Origin: an uncultured Oscillospiraceae bacterium
GTDB lineage: Bacteria > Bacillota > Clostridia > Oscillospirales > Oscillospiraceae
Direction of reading: 5' to 3'
Length of the DNA stretch: 43,839 bases
NCBI GenBank assembly: GCA_949878425.1
Contig: CATLAL010000022.1
Span: 1-43,839, forward strand
Both the position numbers and the translations under genes were made by a program. How positions within the stretch are numbered: position 1 is the stretch's first letter; every line of letters starts with the position of its first letter. This document shows, one piece after another, positions 8,813 through 16,562 of the stretch. The notes under the pieces were generated by a model. It did no database searches and was not told the DNA's origin. It was given only the letters and a program-made list of their open reading frames with translations.

Positions 8813-10069
8813 ATGAAGATCAGGAGATTTTCCCCAAAGCAGCGGCGTGTGATGAGCTGGTGGGGGCCAAAAAGCCCGGACCGGCGCTTTGACGCCATCA
8901 TCTGCGACGGAGCCGTGCGCAGCGGCAAGACGCTGTGCATGGGGCTGAGCTTCGTCTGCTGGGCCATGAGCTGCTTTCAGGGGCAGCAATTCGCCTTCTG
9001 CGGCAAGAGCGTGGTCAGCCTCCGGCGCAACCTCCTTCAGGAGCTGACGCCAACGCTCCGGGAGCTGGGATTCCAGTGCAGGGAGAAGCGCAGCGAGAAC
9101 CTGGTGACCATCCGCAGGGGCGGACGGGAAAACCGCTTCTACCTGATGGGCGGCAAGGACGAGGGCAGCGCGGCCTTTATCCAGGGGGTCACCCTGGCGG
9201 GGGTCCTGCTGGACGAGGTCGCCCTCATGCCCCGCTCCTTTGTGGAGCAGGCCATCGCCAGGTGCAGCGTCGCCGGGTCCAGGCTGTGGTTCAACTGCAA
9301 CCCGGAGGGACCCCAGCACTGGTTCTACCGGGAGTGGATCCTCAAAAGCGAGGAGCGCAACGCCCTCTACCTCCACTTCACCATGGAGGACAATCCCTCC
9401 CTCTCCCAGCGCATCCGGCAGCGCTACCGGTCCAGCTACAGCGGAGCCTTTTACCGGCGGTTCATTTTGGGGGAGTGGACCGCCGCCAAGGGGCTGGTAT
9501 ACGACTTCTTCGACCCGGCCAGGGACGCAAAGCCCAAACCGGAGGGGGAGATGGACTCGTATGTCATCTCCGTAGACTACGGGACCGCGAACCCCTGTTC
9601 CTTCGGGCTCTGGGGACGCAGGGACGGCGTCTGGTACCGCATGGAGGAGTACTACTACGCCTCCCGGCGCACCGGCGTACAGCTGACGGACCAGGAGTAC
9701 GCCGCCGCCCTGGGACGCCTGGCCGGCGGGCGGCCCATCCAGTGCGTGGTAGCGGACCCCTCCGCCGCCAGCTTCATTACCGCTCTGCGGCAGGCGGGGT
9801 ACCGGGTGGTCAAGGCCGACAACGACGTGCTCTCCGGCATCCGCACCACCGCGGACCTGCTCAAGAGCGGGCGGATCGTCATCTGCCAGGGCTGCGAGGA
9901 CTGCCTGCGGGAGATCGCCCTCTACCGCTGGAGCGAGGAGCCGTCGGGGCGGGACGCCCCCCGCAAGGACAACGACCACGCCATGGACGACATGCGCTAC
10001 TTCGCCGCCACCATTGTGGGGGGGAGGTCCGGAGAGGCGGGCGCGTTCTGCTCGGTGGCCAGGCGGTGA
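8813..10069 (+). CDS. Phage terminase large subunit, PBSX (XtmB) type
   Basis: 418 residues, normal for the family. DNA-packaging motor ATPase and nuclease. Walker A is GAVRSGKT (33-40), Walker B is GVLLDEV (130-136, with the catalytic Glu at 135), and NCNPEGPQHWFY (161-172) is the coupling-motif region typical of PBSX/XtmB terminases. The RNase H-like nuclease begins at VDYGTANP (254-261, Asp255), continues with VVADPSA and ends with the DNDHAMDDMRY segment that carries the last metal-binding Asp. All expected catalytic residues are present, so the gene looks functional. It is followed by an unusual 150-bp hairpin-rich spacer before the portal gene. Confidence 0.93.
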   Translation: MKIRRFSPKQRRVMSWWGPKSPDRRFDAIICDGAVRSGKTLCMGLSFVCWAMSCFQGQQFAFCGKSVVSLRRNLLQELTPTLRELGFQCREKRSENLVTIRRGGRENRFYLMGGKDEGSAAFIQGVTLAGVLLDEVALMPRSFVEQAIARCSVAGSRLWFNCNPEGPQHWFYREWILKSEERNALYLHFTMEDNPSLSQRIRQRYRSSYSGAFYRRFILGEWTAAKGLVYDFFDPARDAKPKPEGEMDSYVISVDYGTANPCSFGLWGRRDGVWYRMEEYYYASRRTGVQLTDQEYAAALGRLAGGRPIQCVVADPSAASFITALRQAGYRVVKADNDVLSGIRTTADLLKSGRIVICQGCEDCLREIALYRWSEEPSGRDAPRKDNDHAMDDMRYFAATIVGGRSGEAGAFCSVARR

Positions 10070-10218
10070 AAAAGGGGGCCACACGGCCCCCGGACCCTGG
10101 CCCCTCCCCGGGGGCTCTGCCCCCGGAGCTGTCGAATAGATAGGCACTCCCCGGGGCCGCGTAGTCCCGGGGGCCATGCAGATCGTCACTTGAAAAAAAG
10201 TTAAAGGACAGAGTAAAA
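10070..10218. repeat. GC-rich hairpin spacer inside the phage operon
   Basis: Between terminase and portal there is 149 bp without a gene. It contains a GGGGGCC/GGCCCCC stem (10074-10091), a CCGGGGGC-TCT-GCCCCCGG stem (10108-10129) and a third CCCCGGGG...CCCGGGGG pairing (10149-10173). These are followed by CATGCAGAT (10174-10182) and a poly-A stretch. The rest of the operon is packed with overlaps or short gaps, so this looks like an inserted repeat or an RNA processing element. ATGCAGAT and AGATAGGCA are also present near 5720-5735. Confidence 0.55.
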
Positions 10219-11400
10219 ATGAGATTCTTTAAAAAAAAAGCGGCGGAGCCCCTGGCGGCGGCTTCGCCCCAGATGAAGCGGGGCGGCGGACAGCCCTTTC
10301 CCGCCCTGGGCGGCTACGTGCCGCTACAGCAGGGGGAGGCAAAGCTGTATCGGGCCATCCGGGAGGCCGTGCCCCTGGTGGACGCCTGCATCTACAAAAT
10401 CATCCGGCTCTGCGGCGGCGTCAGGGCGGAATGCGGCGACCCGGAGGCCGAGGAGGGGCTCAACGCCTTCCTGAACCAGGTGGACGTGGGGCGGGGCCGG
10501 CGGGGCGTCAACGCCTTCCTGGACCAGTACCTGGAGAGCATGCTGGTGTTCGGCCAGGGGGTGGGAGAGATCGTCACCACAGGGGACAGGCGGGACATCG
10601 CCGCGCTGCTGTGCGGCCGGACGGAGGACATCCAGGTCCGGGAGGGGGAGAGCCCCCTGGACTTTCAGCTGTGCCGTCTGGACCAGTGGGGACAGGTCAA
10701 GCCCCTCCCCTACCAGAACCTGCTGCTTTTCACCCCCTTTAATCCGGAGACCTACGCCCCCTACGGCGTGTCCCTGCTGCGGTCCATGCCCTTCCTCACA
10801 GAGCTGCTGAGCAAGATCTACTGCGCTATGGGCCTCAACTGGGAGAGGATGGGCAACGTGCGCTTCGCCGTGGTCTACCGGCCCAAGGACGGCGAGTGGG
10901 AGCGGGGCATGGCACAGGAGCGAAGCCGCCAGCTGGCCAGCGAGTGGAGCCGGGCCATGGCCAGCACCAGAGACGGCAGCGTCCGAGACTTCGTGGCCGT
11001 GGGGGACGTGGACATCAAGGTGATCGGCGCGGACAACCAGATCCTGGACAGCTCCGTGCCCATCCGGCAGATCCTGGAGCAGCTGGTGAGCAAGACCGGC
11101 ATTCCCCCCTTCATGCTGGGGCTCAACTGGTCCTCCACCGAGCGCATGAGCGCCCAGCAGGCGGACCTTCTGACCACGGAGATGACCGCCATCCGCCGGA
11201 CCCTCACCCCGGCCCTGGAGAAAATCTGCCGGCTGTGGCTGCGCATGCACGGATACTGCTGCCCCTTCCAGGTGGTCTGGGAGGACATCAACCTCCAGGA
11301 TCTGCTGGAGGAGGCCAAGGCGGACTGGTACCGGGAGCAGACCAGGAAGCTGGCCCTGGAAAACGACCGGCTGGAGCGGGAGGCCCAGAGGGCCCCCTGA
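10219..11400 (+). CDS. Phage portal protein (XkdE/PBSX-like)
   Basis: 393 residues; starts MRFFKKKAAEP with a plausible ribosome binding site (AAAGGACAG) upstream. Portal proteins form the dodecameric ring at the capsid vertex through which DNA is packaged and to which the tail attaches. Typical portal features are visible: YRAIREAVPLVDACIYKIIRLCGG near residues 45-65 (an early helix), MGLNWERMGNVRFAVVYRP (about 196-214), a hydrophilic helix, and ISKTGIPPFMLGLNWSSTERMS-like text (VSKTGIPPFMLGLNWSSTERMSAQQADLLTTE, around 290-320) that matches the conserved wing/stem segment of phage portals. It sits directly between terminase and protease, as in PBSX. Confidence 0.88.
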   Translation: MRFFKKKAAEPLAAASPQMKRGGGQPFPALGGYVPLQQGEAKLYRAIREAVPLVDACIYKIIRLCGGVRAECGDPEAEEGLNAFLNQVDVGRGRRGVNAFLDQYLESMLVFGQGVGEIVTTGDRRDIAALLCGRTEDIQVREGESPLDFQLCRLDQWGQVKPLPYQNLLLFTPFNPETYAPYGVSLLRSMPFLTELLSKIYCAMGLNWERMGNVRFAVVYRPKDGEWERGMAQERSRQLASEWSRAMASTRDGSVRDFVAVGDVDIKVIGADNQILDSSVPIRQILEQLVSKTGIPPFMLGLNWSSTERMSAQQADLLTTEMTAIRRTLTPALEKICRLWLRMHGYCCPFQVVWEDINLQDLLEEAKADWYREQTRKLALENDRLEREAQRAP

Positions 11401-11481
11401 CGCCACGCCAGATTTCCGACCCCTGCCGGTATATTTTGACACACGCGGCGGCAGACCGGCCGCCGGAGAAAGGAGCGCAAT

Positions 11482-12402
11482 TTGGACATCAGAAAAGAGC
11501 CGGGCAGCGTGATCCGGCACAGCGTTTCCCAGGAGGACATGCGCCTCATCAATCAGCTGGCCAAATCGGAGCTGACGCCGGACCAGGTGTACACCTTCGC
11601 CGTCCGGCTGTGCGACAACGAGGTGGATCGGGACTGGGAGCGCTTCGACCAGGAGGCCCTCACAGAGCTCAGCCGCCTGTTCACCGGCAAAAGCGGTATC
11701 TTTGACCACAACTGGTCCGCCCAGGGGCAGACCGCCCGGCTATATAAAACCGAGGTCTGCCGGGAGGAGGGGGCCACCCTGGCCGGGGACCAGTGCCTGT
11801 TTTTAAAGGGGTACGCCTACATGCTGCGCAGTGAAAAAAACAGCGGGCTCATCGAGGAGATCGAGGCGGGCATCAAAAAAGAGGTCAGCATCGGGTGCAG
11901 CGTGTCGGAGCGGGTCTGCTCCATCTGCGGGCGAAGCGGCTGCAATCACAAGGGCGGCAGGCGCTATGAGGGGAAGCTCTGCTACTTTACCCTCTCCGGG
12001 CCCACGGACGCCTACGAGTGGAGCTTCGTGGCCGTGCCCGCCCAGCGGAAGGCCGGGGTCATCAAGGCCTTCGGCCAGGAGGCGGAGGGGGACCTGCGCC
12101 GGCTCCTGACCGGGCAGCCCGGATACCTGCGGCAGCTGGACGAGCTGGAGCGGCAGGCGGGGCTGGGCAGACGCTACATGGAGGAGCTGCGCAAGGAGCT
12201 CCTCCGGACAGCGGGCCTGGCGGACGAGAGTCTGGACCTGAAGCTGTTCGGCCAGGTGGCGGAGAAGCTGGAGGAGGCGGAGCTGCTGGAGATGACAAAG
12301 GCCTACCGCCGCAGGCTGGACGCCCTCTTTCCCCCCGCCGCCCAGCTGCGGCCCGCAAAACCGGTCCAGCAGACGGAGGAGGACCGGGCGTTTCTGGTGT
12401 GA
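11482..12402 (+). CDS. Prohead maturation protease / scaffold (XkdF-like)
   Basis: 306 residues. Start is TTG at 11482 because AAAGGAG lies six bases before it; the next ATG is codon 20. Predicted to cleave and scaffold the capsid shell. A candidate catalytic His lies in GIFDHNW (His76) and a candidate Ser in KKEVSIGCS (Ser136 or Ser140), the order seen in herpes-type prohead proteases. Residues 146-156 (CSICGRSGCNH) form a C-x2-C-x4-C-x-H cluster that could bind zinc, unusual for this family. The last 100 residues are charged and helical (LRQLDELERQAGLGRRYMEELRKELL) and probably act as a scaffolding arm. Position between portal and capsid supports the call. Confidence 0.75.
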   Translation: MDIRKEPGSVIRHSVSQEDMRLINQLAKSELTPDQVYTFAVRLCDNEVDRDWERFDQEALTELSRLFTGKSGIFDHNWSAQGQTARLYKTEVCREEGATLAGDQCLFLKGYAYMLRSEKNSGLIEEIEAGIKKEVSIGCSVSERVCSICGRSGCNHKGGRRYEGKLCYFTLSGPTDAYEWSFVAVPAQRKAGVIKAFGQEAEGDLRRLLTGQPGYLRQLDELERQAGLGRRYMEELRKELLRTAGLADESLDLKLFGQVAEKLEEAELLEMTKAYRRRLDALFPPAAQLRPAKPVQQTEEDRAFLV

Positions 12403-12456
12403 TGCTGCTCTGGGAGCATTGCTATATCATCCATACTTTTAAAGGAGGATCTTGAG

Positions 12457-12804
12457 ATGAGCGTTTCTTTTGACGGGGTGGGCCAGGTGTGCGCCACCTT
12501 CCTGGGCGCCGGAATCCAGGAGGGACAGGCGGTCAAGGTGTCCGGACGGGGCGCGGCCGCCCCCTGCGGCGACGGCGAGAGCTTCTGCGGCGCGGCGGTC
12601 TGCTGCCGGGATGACGCCTGCACGGTGCAGGTGAGCGGATTCATGACCCTGGGCTATACCGGCACGGCCCCCGGCCTGGGTCCGGTGAAGCTCTGCGGCA
12701 ACGGGCAGGGCGGCGTCCGCGCCGCCGCGGACGAGGACGCCGCCACCGCCTGTCTGGCCGTGGACGCGGACGAGGCGGCCAAGACTGTCACCATCCTGCT
12801 CTGA
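12457..12804 (+). CDS. Putative capsid decoration / cement protein
   Basis: 115 residues, Gly/Ala/Val-rich, beta-type protein with GQVCATFLGAGIQEGQAVKVSG and a closing VDADEAAKTVTILL. AGGAGG lies seven bases before the ATG. Small beta-rich proteins encoded between protease and major capsid protein usually stabilise the capsid surface (gpD- or DUF2190-like). There are several Cys residues (for example two adjacent near 49-50), unexpected for a cytoplasmically assembled particle. Function is inferred from position and composition. Confidence 0.6.
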   Translation: MSVSFDGVGQVCATFLGAGIQEGQAVKVSGRGAAAPCGDGESFCGAAVCCRDDACTVQVSGFMTLGYTGTAPGLGPVKLCGNGQGGVRAAADEDAATACLAVDADEAAKTVTILL

Positions 12805-12855
12805 CTGCCCGGAGCGGAATGAGCAGCAAAAAAACTGCAAGGAGGAAGTTTGAAA

Positions 12856-13887
12856 ATGGCTTACAGCTACAGCAATCTGCATCTGGAGAAGGGCATGTAT
12901 GGCGAGGCCGGGAAATCCTTTACCCAGGTGCTGGAGGGGCTGGACCCCAGCGAGAACTACAAGGGTACGTCCCTGGAGGGCCTGGACGCCTTTCAGCGGC
13001 AGCTCAAGCGCTTTGACATCCACGTCAAGGGCAGCAGGTCCGACATGGTGGAGAAGTTCTTCAGCACCACCCAGTCCGCCGTACTGTTCCCGGAGTTTGT
13101 CTCCCGGGTGGTACGCCAGGGCATGGAGGAGGACAACGTGCTGCCCTCCATTACCGCCACAGTGACGCAGTTCGACGGCATGGATTACCGCTCCATCTCC
13201 TCTGTGCCCAGCAAGGAGGACAAGTCCCTCCGGCGGGTGGAGGAGGGCTCCCAGCTGCCCCAGACCACCGTGCGCACCCAGAGCAACCTGGTGAAGCTCC
13301 ACAAGCGGGGCAGAATGCTGGTGGCCTCCTATGAGGCCATCCGCTTCCAGCGGCTGGACCTGTTCTCCATCACCCTGCGGCAGATCGGAAGCCATATCGC
13401 CAGAATGCACCTGGAGGACGCCATCAACGTCATCCGCAATGGCGACGGCAACAACAACCCCGCCGCCGCCTTTACCGTGGGCACCGCCCCCATCGGCGGC
13501 GAGAAGGGCAGGCTCAGTTACGGTGCCCTGCTGGATTTCTGGGCCCAGTTCGACCCCTACACCATGAACACCATCCTGGTCCCCAACGCCGTGATGCTGG
13601 ACATGCTGAAAATGACCGAGTTCCAAAACCCCCTGACCGGACTCAACTTCCAGGGCACCGGCTCCCTCTCCTCCCCCCTGGGCGCCAAGCTGCTGCGCAC
13701 CAGCGCCATGCCCGAGGGCACCCTCATCGGCCTGGACCGCAACTACGCCCTGGAGATGGTCAGCGCCGGGGACGTGACGGTGGAGTACGACAAGCTCATC
13801 GACCGGCAGGTGGAGCGGGCCGCTATCACCAGCACCTCCGGCTTCGCCAAGCTCTACACCGACGCCGGAAAGGTGCTCTCCATCTGA
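12856..13887 (+). CDS. Major capsid protein (HK97 fold)
   Basis: 343 residues. ATG at 12856 chosen (MAYSYSNLHLEKGMY); a TTG two codons earlier is possible, since AAGGAGG is 4 bases from it and 10 from the ATG. Main shell protein. Visible HK97-type features are an N-terminal arm, the extended loop region YRSISSVPSKEDKSLRRVEEGSQLPQTTVRTQSNLVKLHKRGRMLVASYEAI (about 111-161), a spine helix (ITLRQIGSHIARMHLEDAINVI), and the A-domain part NTILVPNAVMLDMLKM...GTLIGLDRNYALEMV. No N-terminal cleavage region is obvious, so the scaffold role of the preceding protein may matter more. Confidence 0.87.
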   Translation: MAYSYSNLHLEKGMYGEAGKSFTQVLEGLDPSENYKGTSLEGLDAFQRQLKRFDIHVKGSRSDMVEKFFSTTQSAVLFPEFVSRVVRQGMEEDNVLPSITATVTQFDGMDYRSISSVPSKEDKSLRRVEEGSQLPQTTVRTQSNLVKLHKRGRMLVASYEAIRFQRLDLFSITLRQIGSHIARMHLEDAINVIRNGDGNNNPAAAFTVGTAPIGGEKGRLSYGALLDFWAQFDPYTMNTILVPNAVMLDMLKMTEFQNPLTGLNFQGTGSLSSPLGAKLLRTSAMPEGTLIGLDRNYALEMVSAGDVTVEYDKLIDRQVERAAITSTSGFAKLYTDAGKVLSI

Positions 13888-13916
13888 TGGCGGCCGCGTT
13901 TCAGGGAGGGACGCCG

Positions 13917-14273
13917 ATGCACGAGGAAATTCTTGCGCTGGCCAAGGCGCTCTCTCAGCCCGCGGAGGCGGAGCTGCCCCTGCTGGAGGCCCTGTGCGCC
14001 GCCGCCGAAGCGGAGCTGGCCGGAGGACTGCGGGAGGGCCTTGCGCCCGAGGACTGCTCCGACGCCTTCCGCTGCGCCGCCGCGCTCCTGGCCACGGCCG
14101 CGCTGCTGCCGGGACGGGAGGCCGGGGAGGCGGTGCAGTTCACCGCCGGGGAGGTGAGCCTGCGCGCCGGCGGCGGCTGCGAGACCGCCGCTGCCCTGCG
14201 CCGCCAGGCCGAGGCACTGATGGCCCCCTACCGGCCCGACGGCGGCTTCGCCTTCCTGGGGGTGCGGGGATGA
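13917..14273 (+). CDS. Head-tail connector protein (XkdH-position)
   Basis: 118 residues, Ala/Leu/Glu-rich and helical. ATG at 13917 chosen because GGGAGGG lies six bases upstream; an ATG at 13887 overlapping the capsid stop has no ribosome binding site. Helical proteins of this size after the capsid gene (gp6- or gp15-like) form the first ring below the portal. Its stop overlaps the next start as ATGA, so translation is coupled. The call relies on position and helical character. Confidence 0.55.
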   Translation: MHEEILALAKALSQPAEAELPLLEALCAAAEAELAGGLREGLAPEDCSDAFRCAAALLATAALLPGREAGEAVQFTAGEVSLRAGGGCETAAALRRQAEALMAPYRPDGGFAFLGVRG

Positions 14274-14602
14274 GGGCCAGGTTTGAACGCATTTTGGAGC
14301 GGTACGGACAGACGGTTGTCCTCACAAGGCGGGAGAGCGGCCGGGAGACAGCCCTCCGGGCCTTCCTCCAGCCCCTTTTACAGCGGCGGGAGCACCCCCC
14401 GGTTGCGGCCACCCCCCTGGGCGCGGCCGACAGGCGGAGGTGGCTGTACATCGGACCGGGCGGCGTGCCCCTCTCCCCAGGGGACCGGATCGCCTGGGAG
14501 GGGCGGACGCTGCGGGTACAGGAGGCCGTCCCGGTCTATTGGAGGGACGAGCCCCTCTATTGCAGGGCCATCCTGGCCCCGGGAAAGGAGATGGCGGAAT
14601 GA
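14270..14602 (+). CDS. Head closure / minor capsid protein
   Basis: 110 residues, starting at the ATGA overlap with the previous gene. MRARFERILERYGQTVVLTRRESGRETALRAFLQPLL is followed by a beta-rich part with YIGPGGVPLSPGDRIAWEGRTLRVQEAVPVYWRDEPLYCRAIL. This pattern (short helix, then a small beta barrel with a PGDRI-like turn) is common in head-closure proteins of Firmicutes siphoviruses and myoviruses (H11/XkdI-type). Its stop again overlaps the following start by four bases. Confidence 0.6.
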   Translation: MRARFERILERYGQTVVLTRRESGRETALRAFLQPLLQRREHPPVAATPLGAADRRRWLYIGPGGVPLSPGDRIAWEGRTLRVQEAVPVYWRDEPLYCRAILAPGKEMAE

Positions 14603-15102
14603 GCGGTCTGGAGCAGGTAAAATCAGCCCTGGCCGCCGCCCTGGAGCGCTCCGGCCTGCGCGCCCACAGCGCCTTCGCCCCGGGTTGGGCCAGGGCCTAC
14701 ACCGGCCCGGTGGCGGCGGTGGGCCTGCGCACAGGCGAGAGCCGGGGCGGCGCCCTGGGGAGCTACCTGGGGCGGCGGACGGACCCGGAGACCCTGGAGT
14801 GCCGGGAGATCTACGGGATGCGGATGGAGATGACGCTGTCCCTGGACCTCTACAGCCCGCCGAAAAGCGGCGCGGCCGGGTGCGACAGCGCTTTGGAGAC
14901 CCTCCACCAGGCTATTCTGGAGGGACTGCCGGCGGGGCTGCGCCCCACGGAGCTGAAGTGGGAGGAGACGGCCTGGGACGAGGACGCCCAGATGTTCCTG
15001 CGGCGGGGGAGCCTCTCGTGCAGCGCGTTTTTTACCGCGGAGGCATCGGAGGACGGCCTTATGCTGTCCGATTTTATTTTGAAAGGTGTGGTGAGCAGAT
15101 GA
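14599..15102 (+). CDS. Tail completion / terminator protein (XkdJ-position)
   Basis: 167 residues, beginning at an ATGA overlap and ending at another with the sheath gene. N-terminal helix (LEQVKSALAAALERSGL), then a beta-rich domain with REIYGMRMEMTLSLDLYSP, EETAWDEDAQMFLRRGSLSCSAFFTAE, similar in layout to tail terminator proteins that cap the tail tube before head joining. It lies immediately before the sheath gene as in PBSX. No specific motif proves the role. Confidence 0.55.
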   Translation: MSGLEQVKSALAAALERSGLRAHSAFAPGWARAYTGPVAAVGLRTGESRGGALGSYLGRRTDPETLECREIYGMRMEMTLSLDLYSPPKSGAAGCDSALETLHQAILEGLPAGLRPTELKWEETAWDEDAQMFLRRGSLSCSAFFTAEASEDGLMLSDFILKGVVSR

Positions 15103-16157
15103 AAAACACAATCCACGAGCGCCCGGGTGTCTACTCCTCCTACGACGCGTCCGCCGTTGTCCGGGGGGGACGGGCCGTCCGGGTGATCGGCGTGGCGGCC
15201 AAAAGCGCCGCCGGAACCCCCAATGTGCCGGTGACGCTGACCAGCTACGAGGCGGGACTCAGCGCCTTCGGCGAGGACGAGTCCGGTACGCCCGGCATGT
15301 CGGCCCTGCTGCGGCTGCTGTTTCTGGGCGGCGCGTCCGCCGTGGCGGCGGTGGCGGTGGGGGAGGAGGGCTATGAGCCCGCCTTTGCCGCCTTGCAGGG
15401 GGTGGAGGACGTGCAGGTGGTGGTCTGCGACAGCGGCGAGCTGACCGTGCAGCAGGCCCTGCGCGAGAGCGTGGAGGCCGCCTCCGCCGCCCGGCGGGAG
15501 CGGCTGGCCGTGGTGGGCATGGACGGCGCCTCCGTCACGGAGCTGACAGGCCGCGCCAAGGCCCTCAACAGCGAGCGGATGGTACTGGTGGGGCCCGACG
15601 CGGTGGACGCGTCCGGGAAGGCTCTGCCGGGTATGTTCGCCGCCGCCGCGGCCGCCGCGGCAATCGCCGCCGCTAGGGACCCGGCAGTCCCCCTCAACGG
15701 AACCGCCCTGCCGGGCCTGGCCGGCGTCTCGGAGCGGTACAGCGACAGCGACGTGGACCTGCTAGTCCAGGGGGGCGTGACGCCCCTGGAGGCCGTATCC
15801 GGCGTGGTCTCCCCCATCCGGGGCATTACCACCCGCACTACCACCGGCGGCGTCCAGGACGCCGCCTGGCGGGAGCTGACTACCACCCTCATTGTGGACG
15901 ACGTGATCCCCTCCATCCGCCGGAGCCTGCGCAGCCGGTTCAGCCGGGCCAAAAATACCGTCCAGACCAGAGGCGCTATCCGGTCCCAGGTGATCGTGGA
16001 GCTGGAGAACAAGCTCCGCGCGGAGGTGATCGACAGCTATGGCGACGTGGCCGTTTCCATCAGCCCGGAGGACCCCGCCGTGTGCCTGGTGGAGTTCAGC
16101 TTCGCCGTGGCCCACGGACTTAACCAGATCTATCTCACCGCCCACATCACGATTTAA
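15099..16157 (+). CDS. Contractile tail sheath protein (XkdK-like)
   Basis: 352 residues, start fixed by ATGA overlap. The N-terminus HERPGVYSSYDASA is the hallmark of sheath proteins (RPGVYxxY). The middle carries an Ala-rich domain (FAAAAAAAAIAAARDPAVPLNGTALPGLAGV) with the conserved A-DP-A/S-P-NG-L segment, and the C-terminal part has GITTRTTTGGVQDAAWRELTTTLIVDDVIPSIRRSLR and ends in a beta strand (NQIYLTAHITI) used for handshake linkage between subunits. It is shorter than PBSX XkdK (over 450 aa), so an outer domain is probably missing. It establishes that the particle has a contractile, myovirus-type tail. Confidence 0.9.
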   Translation: MKNTIHERPGVYSSYDASAVVRGGRAVRVIGVAAKSAAGTPNVPVTLTSYEAGLSAFGEDESGTPGMSALLRLLFLGGASAVAAVAVGEEGYEPAFAALQGVEDVQVVVCDSGELTVQQALRESVEAASAARRERLAVVGMDGASVTELTGRAKALNSERMVLVGPDAVDASGKALPGMFAAAAAAAAIAAARDPAVPLNGTALPGLAGVSERYSDSDVDLLVQGGVTPLEAVSGVVSPIRGITTRTTTGGVQDAAWRELTTTLIVDDVIPSIRRSLRSRFSRAKNTVQTRGAIRSQVIVELENKLRAEVIDSYGDVAVSISPEDPAVCLVEFSFAVAHGLNQIYLTAHITI

Positions 16158-16169
16158 GGAGGCGCAGAC

Positions 16170-16562
16170 ATGTTGGAAATGACAGGGTTCCCCACCAGCT
16201 GCGACATCTATTTGGAGCTGGAGGGACGAAAGGTGGCTGTGGTGCAGAGCTACGCCGCCAAGGCCACCAAGACCAGCCAGGTGGTGGAGGCCTTCGGCGA
16301 GCGGGAGCCGGTGGCCACCATCAACGGGCAAAACAAGTACGTGCTGGAGCTGACCCGGCTCTACGCCACCGACGACGCCGTCAGCGACGGCATCGACTTC
16401 TTCGCCCTGGCGGACTTCTCCCTGGTGATCTGCAAGCCGGACCGGAAGGTGATCTACAGCGGCTGTCAGTGGAGCGCCATTCAGGAGGAGGGCAAGGTGG
16501 GCTCCATGGTGGCGGAGAAGGTGACCGTGGTGGCCACAAGCCGCATTGAGGTGGCGGCCTGA
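16170..16562 (+). CDS. Tail tube protein (XkdM-like)
   Basis: 130 residues, AAGGAGG upstream. Forms the inner tube beneath the sheath. GFPTSCDIYLELEGRKVAVVQSYAAKATKTSQVVEAFGEREPVATINGQNKYVLELTRLY is typical of tubes of the PBSX/XkdM family, followed by DFFALADFSLVICKPDRKVIYSGCQW. Size and order (sheath then tube) fit. Its last base overlaps the first base of the next start codon. Confidence 0.85.
   Translation: MLEMTGFPTSCDIYLELEGRKVAVVQSYAAKATKTSQVVEAFGEREPVATINGQNKYVLELTRLYATDDAVSDGIDFFALADFSLVICKPDRKVIYSGCQWSAIQEEGKVGSMVAEKVTVVATSRIEVAA

Noticed and set aside
12793..12858. Start of the capsid gene at the in-frame TTG (12850) or a small ORF at 12819
   Set aside because: The ATG at 12856 gives a natural capsid N-terminus, and the short frame at 12819 runs out of phase through the capsid gene.
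13887..13916. ATG at 13887 as start of the connector gene
   Set aside because: It overlaps the capsid stop but has no ribosome binding site, while GGGAGGG stands before the ATG at 13917.
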